A DNA stretch of 64,000 nt. It comes from Bacteroidales bacterium UBA3743 (GTDB taxonomy: Bacteria > Bacteroidota > Bacteroidia > Bacteroidales > Paludibacteraceae). The DNA lies in NCBI GenBank assembly GCA_002371265.1, contig DFGT01000037.1, positions 109,405 through 173,404 on the forward strand, written 5' to 3'. The notes under the pieces were generated by a model that ran no database searches, was not told where the DNA came from, and saw only the letters and a list, made by a program, of their open reading frames with translations. Numbering within the stretch: position 1 is the stretch's first letter; each line of letters starts with the position of its first letter. This document shows, piece by piece, positions 15,148 to 23,200 of this stretch. Both the position numbers and the translations under genes were made by a program.

Positions 15148-15756
15148 ATGGCAGGGAAAGAGAGTCAAAAAAAGATAAATCAAATTTCTGAGGAGTCGAA
15201 GCAACCAGCTGAAGCGACAAAAAAAGTCACCAAACTGGATGTTACGGAGGGTCTTCCATTAGAAAGGCTTTCCCTTGGAGATGCCATTGCCAGGCTGACT
15301 GACATTGTCTCAAAGAATGAGGAGAACATGGAGAAAGCTTTTTCCGACGTCCCCGAATGGCAGGCCCGCACACAGCTAAGCATGTCCACATTCAGAAAAG
15401 AGACTGAGATGGGGGCAAAAGGAAAACCCAAAAAAGAGATCCACACTATCGTGAAAGTACCGTCGACCTTCACTGACGAACAAAAAGAGCTCCTGAAAGA
15501 GTATGCTATTGAGATGGGCGGAACCTACACAAACATCAAGGTGGAAGACACCCTTCCCGACGGCACTGTGGAAGAGTCGTTCCCGGCACAAATAGAATTC
15601 AGCAAAGACTCCGCCTATTCCGCTGAGATATGCGCGAAAATGCTTCTTGGTGAAAACAAAGAGGATATCCTCAAAGAATTGATGGAAAGAAAAATTATCC
15701 AGGAAGAAAGACAAAAGGCTATCGAGGAAAGAGAAAAGGGCGGAAACGGGAAATAA
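15148..15756 (+). CDS. Unknown soluble protein, second of the paralogous pair
   Basis: 202 residues. It shares with 14342-14938 the sequence order LSLGDAIARLTDIVSKNEEN, VPEWQARTQLSMSTF, VKVPSTFTDEQKELLKEYA, EMGGTYTNIKV, FPAQIEFSKDSAYSAEICA and KMLLGENKEDILKEL. Its N-terminal ~35 residues are Lys/Glu/Ser-rich and differ from the paralogue, and the C-terminus is a charged helix. Each copy keeps its own consensus promoter, so they can be regulated separately. No function can be assigned; the conjugation-like neighbourhood is the only context. Confidence 0.72.
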   Translation: MAGKESQKKINQISEESKQPAEATKKVTKLDVTEGLPLERLSLGDAIARLTDIVSKNEENMEKAFSDVPEWQARTQLSMSTFRKETEMGAKGKPKKEIHTIVKVPSTFTDEQKELLKEYAIEMGGTYTNIKVEDTLPDGTVEESFPAQIEFSKDSAYSAEICAKMLLGENKEDILKELMERKIIQEERQKAIEEREKGGNGK

Positions 15757-15828
15757 ATAAGTAGACGCGAGATTTTGTGCCTCTACAGCATGTATTATAC
15801 TAATATTTAGTAATTTAACTTAATCAAT

Positions 15829-16641
15829 ATGAGGGCGACTTGCGAAACCTTAAAATCCATTCGAAAACAGATAGCCGACGCCAACGGCATAGCATACGAA
15901 CCTAATATCTGCACGTATGAGGGTCCTTGTATGGGCACATGTCCGGTTTGTGAGGCCGAAGCCCGTTACCTCGAGGCCGAGCTGGCCAAACGCCAGAAGG
16001 CACATAAAGGCATCAACATTATCGGTGTGGCGAAAGACAAGATGCCCGCACCATCGTCTTTTTCACAGGCAATAGCCGCTGCAACCATCACCACGGTTTT
16101 ATCGTTTACCGCGCTTCCAGTAGCAGCGGTGGAACAGGAGGAAAACCCATCTAAAACCGAACAGAGCAACATGGTTAGGGTAAATGGCATTGTTAACAAT
16201 GGTTATGCCGCCCTGTCTGGTGCTCGCATCAGCATTGAGGGAAGTAAGGCATCCACTCAATCGGACAAAGACGGCAACTTCTCCATCAACGCTTCACTTG
16301 GCGACATACTGATCATTGAATACCCGGGTTACGAAAGTAAATCGGTCACAGTGAATAATACAGAAAAACTCACCCTTTCGCTATTTGCCACACCAGTAAG
16401 AACTAGACTGGCGGGCGCTGTTTCTTCTTTAGAAGTAAGTGAACCTCCATTATATGTTGTTGACGGAAAGCTGATAAACTGCGTTGACAATAACCTTGAC
16501 CCGTTTTCCTCCCTTAAAACTAGCGATATCTTGTCAATGGAAATCCTAATAGATAGCGCAAGTATAGCCCCTTATGCTATGTTTTGTAAAAATGCCTACT
16601 CGGGTGTTATTCTCATCAAGACGAAAGACGGCCAGAAATAA
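15829..16641 (+). CDS. Protein with N-terminal Cys-motif domain, membrane helix, CarboxypepD_reg-like and TonB-plug-like segments
   Basis: 270 residues. The N-terminus (CETLKSIRKQIADANGI, ICTYEGPCMGTCPVCEAEARYLEAEL) carries a Cys-x3-Cys-x-x-Cys pattern seen at the start of several uncharacterised Bacteroidales proteins, perhaps binding metal. A hydrophobic segment (~80-103, IAAATITTVLSFTALPVAAV) follows. Residues ~115-185 resemble a carboxypeptidase regulatory-like domain (VRVNGIVNNGYAALSGARIS). The C-terminus (PPLYVVDGKLIN...ISVMEILID-like SMEILIDSA..., YSGVILIKTK) resembles a short TonB plug. The combination suggests envelope sensing or anchoring; the domain calls are by motif. Confidence 0.65.
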   Translation: MRATCETLKSIRKQIADANGIAYEPNICTYEGPCMGTCPVCEAEARYLEAELAKRQKAHKGINIIGVAKDKMPAPSSFSQAIAAATITTVLSFTALPVAAVEQEENPSKTEQSNMVRVNGIVNNGYAALSGARISIEGSKASTQSDKDGNFSINASLGDILIIEYPGYESKSVTVNNTEKLTLSLFATPVRTRLAGAVSSLEVSEPPLYVVDGKLINCVDNNLDPFSSLKTSDILSMEILIDSASIAPYAMFCKNAYSGVILIKTKDGQK

Positions 16642-16715
16642 GAAGATGCTCATGGGTAAATGATTCTTTATATATGAACAATAAAAGGTAGAAGATGCGA
16701 AGTCTCACGTCTCTT

Positions 16716-17441
16716 CTAATTATACACCTCTATCAGCGTCTTCAATGATTTGACATCCCCGAATTCCGGAATATGGAGCTTGAAATATTTGATGATTGTC
16801 TCGAGGAGAAACTGGCGTTCTGTCCTGTCGAGACGGTAGAATTTCATATTTCGGTAGTTGATTCTCAGCAATGTAGGAAGGAATGCCGTTTGCTGATGGT
16901 TCAGGTAGAATGCGTGCAACGGCATATTATATTCGTATTGGCTTGTGGAAAGGTCGAAATAGGCATTGTCACGGTGCTTTTCCGTGTTTGGCTGGATGCC
17001 CAGCAGACGACTCAGCCCCACCAACGTGGCGATGTGGAAATTGGCAATACTGCGCTGTGTATGTTCGAGCGACGCTACTGTCTGCCAACAATAGTCGAAA
17101 ATCTCCCGCGTCTCCTCTCCCTTATGAATGCTTCTGGCAAAAATCTCCGCCAGAAACATCGCGATTGTCGATTTCTCCGGCTGAATGAAAAGATCCAATA
17201 ATGGGTAAGACGGTACGGCTTCCTTCAACGTCGGCAATTCCTTGTTGGGACGGTAATCCCACGTCACATCCACAGCAGACAAAGGGAATATATACGACGC
17301 TTTGTGCCCCGACCGTTTGCTCCACGCTCCGTAGACAATAAAATCCACCCTGCCCGCCTCTTCAGTGAGCGTCCGCACCACAAGTTTATCCCCAGCAGTA
17401 CGCACCGCGCCAAGTATGATCGCACGAGTGGTGATGAGCAT
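16716..17441 (-). CDS. recO: DNA repair protein RecO
   Basis: 241 residues from ATG 17439-17441 (MLITTRAIILGAVRTAGDKL). The N-terminal OB-fold has TEEAGRVDFIVYGAWS, and a helical domain contains SRLLGIQPNTEKHRDNAYFDL, as in Bacteroidota RecO. RecO works with RecR to load RecA at gapped DNA. The longer frame to 17495 overlaps the upstream thioesterase gene and is not used. The stop of that gene is 4 bp away, so the two are co-transcribed. Confidence 0.92.
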   Translation of the reverse strand: MLITTRAIILGAVRTAGDKLVVRTLTEEAGRVDFIVYGAWSKRSGHKASYIFPLSAVDVTWDYRPNKELPTLKEAVPSYPLLDLFIQPEKSTIAMFLAEIFARSIHKGEETREIFDYCWQTVASLEHTQRSIANFHIATLVGLSRLLGIQPNTEKHRDNAYFDLSTSQYEYNMPLHAFYLNHQQTAFLPTLLRINYRNMKFYRLDRTERQFLLETIIKYFKLHIPEFGDVKSLKTLIEVYN

Positions 17442-17445
17442 CGTC

Positions 17446-17820
17446 TTACTGCAATTTTGACATGAAACGTTGTTTGTCCACCACGAATCTCTCATGGTAT
17501 GCTGATCCTATCACGTCGCCAGCCTCATCAGTGGCTGTGATCTCAAAACAGATCTTTCTGCCGTCGATCTTGACGATCTTTGCCTCAACAGTGACAGTCT
17601 TGCCTATTGCCGTCGCCTTCACATGCTTCACATTGATCTCTATTCCCACTGTGTCGCTATTCTCGTCAAGAGTCGGGCGAACCATCTCAAGAGCCGTCTG
17701 CTCCATCTTTGCCACAAGAGCAGGAGTGCCGAACACATTAAGTCCGCCACTTCCAAGATTCACAGCTGAATCCTTATCCGTGACCGTATATTTCTTTTTT
17801 GAAACGTCGTTGATATTCAT
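17446..17820 (-). CDS. Hot-dog thioesterase, FlK-like
   Basis: 124 residues. The segment NVFGTPALVAKMEQTALEMV followed by GIEINVKHVKATAIGKTVTV and a C-terminal AYHERFVVDKQRF matches the fluoroacetyl-CoA thioesterase-like (FlK) hot-dog family, with the Thr/Glu/His positions expected for catalysis (T in GTPA, E in MEQTA, H in VKH). Substrate unknown, probably a small acyl-CoA. It directly precedes recO and is followed upstream by the Abi-type gene ending at 17821. Confidence 0.82.
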   Translation of the reverse strand: MNINDVSKKKYTVTDKDSAVNLGSGGLNVFGTPALVAKMEQTALEMVRPTLDENSDTVGIEINVKHVKATAIGKTVTVEAKIVKIDGRKICFEITATDEAGDVIGSAYHERFVVDKQRFMSKLQ

Positions 17821-18503
17821 TTATATTGACATTATTTTATTACAACATCTATTAACTTGGTCCAACCCATAAACCAACGCTTTGAAATCAATATCCATCC
17901 AACTGAATAATGTTCTTATCCTATTATATTGCTGAGTCACATACGTTAAATCAACAATATCAGTAGAACGTTGAAAGCAGATAGGTTCATGATGAGCTAT
18001 ACGATTCCTTAATTTATTTATATTATCTAATTCATTAAATAAAAAAGAATTGTCATAATGAGCAGAAGGTGTTGATTTGGGTTTATTTGGGAAAATATTC
18101 AACAAACATCGCCCTGTCGCTTTGTATTGAGGATTTGAAAACAATATTTCCATATTCCAAACTCCATTTCTGCAATAAGCTTAAAATGGGTATAATTCGA
18201 TGAAAGCCCCTTATATGCCTTTAATATAATTTTTCCTGTTTTGTCAAATCTATAATTATCGAAGATACCACCAGACAATACGGAGTCACGTAACCAATCT
18301 TTACCCAACTTTCCCGTCAACTCTTTATCAATTGCGTTTCTCAAAGAAATCTCAAAACAACTGATAATCGTAAACATCTGTTGAGACAACCTTAAATTTT
18401 CCCTATAAAGTCTCATGGCCTTACGAGTATCGCCACTACATCCATTCAAATAGCGGGACATTCTTGAAGCAGATATCGTTTCCTCAAATTTTTTATATTC
18501 CAT
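17821..18503 (-). pseudogene. Abi_2-type abortive-infection gene split by a one-base frameshift
   Basis: Two overlapping frames: 18503-18099 (MEYKKFEETISASRMSRYLN through LIAEMEFGIWKY) and 18153-17821 (LFSNPQYKATGRCLLNIFPN through the end). Adding one T near 18143-18144 restores WKYLFSNPQYK and gives a ~227-residue protein. RNRIAHHEPI is the R-x4-6-H motif of HEPN-type RNases found in Abi_2/AbiD/F proteins, which act in phage defence. Whether the break is real cannot be told here. It fits tightly between the thioesterase start and the 18546 hairpin. An unrelated intact Abi_2 gene lies at 37963-38859. Confidence 0.72.
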
Positions 18504-18545
18504 TTTGTTTTTCGAGAAAAAAAATAGAACTTTGTACTGTTTATT

Positions 18546-18590
18546 CCCGGTAGTCCCTGAACTCGTTCAAACTACCGGGTTTTGTTTTTT
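18546..18590 (+). terminator. Hairpin with T tract in the plus direction
   Basis: CCCGGTAGT (18546-18554) pairs with ACTACCGGG (18571-18579), followed by TTTTGTTTTTT. The neighbouring genes are all on the minus strand, so the matching upstream transcript is unclear. Confidence 0.5.
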
Positions 18591-18636
18591 GGTTTTCCTT
18601 CTTCTGACATTTCCAAGACAACCTTCATCATCGTTA

Positions 18637-19491
18637 TCAATTGTCAACTTCAGGAATCATTGGCCATGGGTTGTGGATGATTCCGGCAGCGTCGAGCATC
18701 TTCTCGTAAACCTCCTTACGCAACTTGTCGACAGCGGCCTTTCTTGGCAACGACTTGTCGGCATACATAGGTTCAAGCACTTTAAGAGTCATCAACGGCG
18801 CTCCCTTGGCAAACAATTTTCTCCAGCCTGTTCGCTCACGGTGGACATACACCATCGGAATGATTGGCATGTCGTACTTGTAGGCCCAGTTGAACGCGCC
18901 CTTACGGAATGGCTTGAATGGTTTGTAGAAATCCCAACGCACTCCTTCTGGGAATATATGGAACCACTCTTTTCTCTCATGCAAAATGTCGAACGCCTCG
19001 TTAAATTTCTTTATTCCGCCCATGTTGTCGGGAATAGGAATACATCTTGCACCACGAAGATTAAAATAGTCGCTTGTCTTGAATGTGTCTGCCCACGCGG
19101 GAATCCAAAGACGACGGTAGCCAACAGCTTTTCTCACACCAGGCACATCCCAGCGATACTGGTGGTTAGCCACTGTGATGGCACCGTTGCTGAAATCCTT
19201 ACCGTCCAACACATGCTTGTTCTCAACCTTCAAACCATATATCATCCAGTTCAGGAAATTGCAAAGATACGTCTTCAAATCGCAAAGGAACACATTCCTC
19301 TTGTAGTCTGAAGACTCGTCAAGGTAAGGATAAGTCTCATCAAACTTCAAATCCCTCACCACCTCCACTTTCACCATGCGGCGAAACGGATCGTCATCCG
19401 GGAATTTTACAGCCAAATCAGGCACATAAACTCCCTCCTTCACCTTCAACTCTTTATACTTCTCTCCGTCTAAGCAAGAAATTCTCTCCAT
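18637..19491 (-). CDS. Lysophospholipid/1-acylglycerol-3-phosphate acyltransferase-like protein (PlsC family)
   Basis: 284 residues with the acyltransferase HX4D motif NHQYRWD (His ~110, Asp ~115) and the FPEGVRW block (~180-186), plus RGARCIPIPDN between them. PlsC enzymes transfer acyl chains to lysophosphatidate at the inner membrane face. The first ~70 residues are a soluble extension (VKEGVYVPDLAVKFPDDDPF), longer than in classic PlsC, and one hydrophobic stretch lies near 76-88. It follows the ADC-like gene by 17 bp on the same strand, so the pair is probably an operon. The exact substrate is not determinable. Confidence 0.85.
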   Translation of the reverse strand: MERISCLDGEKYKELKVKEGVYVPDLAVKFPDDDPFRRMVKVEVVRDLKFDETYPYLDESSDYKRNVFLCDLKTYLCNFLNWMIYGLKVENKHVLDGKDFSNGAITVANHQYRWDVPGVRKAVGYRRLWIPAWADTFKTSDYFNLRGARCIPIPDNMGGIKKFNEAFDILHERKEWFHIFPEGVRWDFYKPFKPFRKGAFNWAYKYDMPIIPMVYVHRERTGWRKLFAKGAPLMTLKVLEPMYADKSLPRKAAVDKLRKEVYEKMLDAAGIIHNPWPMIPEVDN

Positions 19492-19508
19492 TACCGTAGA
19501 TATTATTT

Positions 19509-20135
19509 TTACTTTTTACTATAGTCAATATTGAATTTTTCAAAATGGATTCCGACAAGCGGAGAGAACAACGCCACATCCGGAAATTTTGCCGGACGCA
19601 CCCCTATCGCCTCAATCTTGGCGAAACTGGCTGTGCCACTGCCATTGTAATCCCACTTCACAACCTTTCCGTCTTCCACAGATACAAGAGGAAACTTCAC
19701 CATATCGGATGTCATCGGAATGTTGAATCCCCACGACTGCACCTCTATTCTGAAAATTGGTTTTCCATCACGCGTCACAACAATTGTCTCTGTCTTGTCG
19801 TCGACCTTCTCAATCTTGAAATCAGCAAGCTCCTTCTTTCCAAACACCTGCTGTTCCATAGCCAACGCTGACGAACAATATGCTTTCGACACCATATATG
19901 ACTCATCTCCATCTATGGCAAACTTACCAGGAATGAACAAAAGCTCCTGATACGGACCTGCCGATGAATTTGTATAGTTTGCAAAAATTACTGCACCGAA
20001 ACCTCCTTTAAAATTCTTCTTTTGTTCTTTTGAAAGAAAACAATCTTTCTCAATGAACTCTTCATCAAAATAATAGGCAAATATATATCCATTGCCCTCT
20101 TTTACCTGCTTGTTAGCTTCCATAGCCGTTTTCAT
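19509..20135 (-). CDS. Acetoacetate decarboxylase-family protein
   Basis: 208 residues. The central blocks YQELLFIPGKFAIDGDESYMVSKAYCSSALAM and NIPMTSDMVKFPLVS with a final LFSPLVGIHFEKFNID resemble the acetoacetate decarboxylase-like beta-barrel fold found widely in Bacteroidota, often as uncharacterised homologues. The true reaction is uncertain. MKTAMEANK offers two start codons (20135 or 20123). First gene of the operon with the acyltransferase. Confidence 0.65.
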   Translation of the reverse strand: MKTAMEANKQVKEGNGYIFAYYFDEEFIEKDCFLSKEQKKNFKGGFGAVIFANYTNSSAGPYQELLFIPGKFAIDGDESYMVSKAYCSSALAMEQQVFGKKELADFKIEKVDDKTETIVVTRDGKPIFRIEVQSWGFNIPMTSDMVKFPLVSVEDGKVVKWDYNGSGTASFAKIEAIGVRPAKFPDVALFSPLVGIHFEKFNIDYSKK

Positions 20136-20194
20136 TTGAAATTCAGCCCCAAAATTACAATTTTTTCAATTGTGGAGCAAAATTAACGGGATAA

Positions 20195-20235
20195 AATAAA
20201 AGAGGCGGGAATGCGTGCATTCCCGCCTCTTAGAT
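20195..20235 (-). terminator. Strong terminator after the hexa-GH5 gene
   Basis: AGAGGCGGGAATGC and GCATTCCCGCCTCT (20201-20214, 20217-20230) form a 14-bp stem. On the minus strand it is followed by a T-rich run. Confidence 0.85.
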
Positions 20236-20248
20236 CAGTCAAAACTAA

Positions 20249-23200
20249 TTATTTGACAATTAGTTTCAGGTTCTCAACATAATCTTCACCTCTGACAACA
20301 ATATTGTAGATGCCAGATGCCAAGTTTTCGTTGACATTCAAGACATTAGTTGTTTCTTTTTCAAGCACCTTCTGTCCTGTTGTATTATAGATACAAACAT
20401 TAGCATTGCCTTTGAATCTTACTGAGAAGGACTCGTTTGCAGGATTTGGAACGACCTCTACAAATCTGTCATTATCAAAATCATCAACAAGAGATTCAGA
20501 TTTATATGGGTAGTTGAATTCATCTTCGTCTACCAAAATATAAGAACCGATTTTATTTAGATTATCCTTATGGTAGTTAGTGCCACACTCTTTCCAGATA
20601 CCGGTCTCTCCAGCCCACGCCCAATAGTTCCAGCTGACTATCTGATGATTATTATCTAAATTTATTAGCAGTTTTAATGCATTTTCAGAACAAACCTCAT
20701 CTATATCATATTTGCTGTTAGAACTTGTCCACTCAGAAATAAACACAGGGTAATATTTCATCGCTTGTCTAAGATCGTCCACTAAATTGACATGATCACA
20801 AGCAGAATAGTGGAACGAATACATGATGCCCAAATTGTATTCTTTCTCGTCAATCTCATTATTAACTGGATCCAATATCTTCTGACACCAATTTGGAGTA
20901 CCGACAATGACAATAGCACCTGGATCATTTGATTCAATGACAGGAAGAATTTCAGTCGCATAATTCTTTATACTCTTCCAGTCTACATCACTTGGCTCAT
21001 TACAGATATCATAAAGAACATGCATGTATTTTTCCTCTTTGACAAAAGAAGAGATTGCACTGAAGAAAGATTTTGCATCGTCGATATAATCATTTGGATT
21101 ACCTGATCTCGTTTCATTATCTCCTAAAATGTGCCAGTCGACGATCGCATACAATCCTACCTCACCACAGATGTCGATATACGATTTGATTAATTCCATT
21201 TTCTCGTCAGAATGAGTGTAAGGAGAATAATTCAATCTCACTGATGAGCAACCCCAATCCTTCATCGTCTGGAACGCCTCTTTGCTCAAACAAGCAGAAA
21301 CTTCCTCATCAATTATTCCTGTGTTGAATCCTTTCAACTGCACTACTTTTCCACTTGCTGAGTAGAGAGCATAGTCATTACCTTGAGCATTCAATCTACC
21401 ATACTCTGCGAAATTCTCTTCCCATTTATATACAATAGGTCTTGACTTAAGATTGACATTAAACAAATTGGCAATGAATTCTCCCGATTTAGTCAAATCC
21501 TCTTTGTATACACGATTTCCACACTTTTTCCATATACCGGTCTCTCCAGCCCATGCCCAATAGTTCCAGCTGACAGCCACTTTGCCGTATTTACTGATTA
21601 TATTAAGCAAAAGATTTGATTCTGTCTCGCATACTTTGTCTGGCTGATAAGTATAGTCTGAACAGCTCCACGCTGATATAAATACTGGAACTGATACCAA
21701 AGCATTTTTAAGATTTGCAAGCAAATCAGCATGGTTACAAGCTGAATAATGGAACGAATACATGATGCCAAGGTCGTAGTCATTTGCACTTATCGGACTT
21801 AGAGAAGCCTCGTAAATCTGTTGACTCCAATTAGCCGTTCCGACAATGACAATAGCACCTGGATCGTTTGATTCAATGACAGGAAGAATCTCAGCCGCAT
21901 AATTCTTTATATCCTTCCAATCTACACCACTTGGCTCATTACAGATATCATAAAGGACATGCATATATCCTTCCTCTTTTACATAAGTAGAGATAATGTC
22001 AAAGAACTCTGTTGCTTCACTGATGTAGTCCAATGGATTGCCAGATCTGGTTTCTCCCTCCTCGAATATATGCCAGTCGACAATTGCATACAATCCCAAC
22101 TCCGCACAGATGTCAATATACGATTTTATTACCTTTAGATTTTCACTTAAGTTAATATAAGGCGAATAATTCAATCTTACAGATTTGCATCCCCATTCTT
22201 TCATTGTCTGGAAAGCACCCCTGTCAAGACACTCATAGATGTCTTTGCCAATAACTCCTGTGTTGAATCCTTTCAACTGGACAGTATCGCCCTTTTCCGA
22301 ACAAAGCTGTCTGCCGACTAGTTTCAATCTACCATACTCCTTAAAGTTTACCACATATTCCGACACGACCGGTTTGGAATCCAGAGTGACATTTAGCAAC
22401 TTGACAAGGTAATTGCCAGTTCCAGTAAGGTTCTCTTTGTAGATTCCATCCCCACAATTCTTCCAGATTCCTGTATTGCCCCACGACCAATAGCACCAGC
22501 TGACAATCTGGCCATTAGTTGTACCTGCGTCGAGTATTGCAAGCATATCATCAGAATTGAGGTCACATGCAATGTAGTTATCTAAATCAAACCTTCCGCT
22601 TGTCCAGTTAGACACAAATACAGGTATTGATTTCACGCTTGTTCTAAGATCTCCAAGCAGATTATAATGGCTGCAAGCAAAATAGTGGAACGAATACATG
22701 ATGCCAAGATTATAGTCGTGAGCATTAATCGGATTAGCTACAGGTTCTTTTATCTTTTGACACCAATAGGAAGTTCCTACAATCACGATGGCACCTGGAT
22801 CATTAGTCTCGATAATAGGCAGGATCTCTTCTGCATATCCCTTTATCTTTTCCCATTCTACCTTACTTGGCTCATTGCAAATATCATAAAGAACATGCAT
22901 ATATCCTTTTTCTTTTACATAAGTAGAGATCTCTTCAAAGAACTCTGTTGCTTCTTTGATGAAGTCCATTGGATCACCAGAGTTGCCCATATGTTCGATG
23001 ATATGCCAGTCGACAATTGCGTAAAGTCCAAGTTCCGCACAGATGTCGATATATGACTTCAGTCTTGCGACATTCTCTTCCGAATGTGTATATGGAGAAT
23101 AGTTAAGTCTGACGGAACTCAATCCCCACTTTTTCATAGTCTTGAATGTGTTTTTGTCAAGACATGCATCCTCTCCGATGACACCGGTGCAGATACCTTT

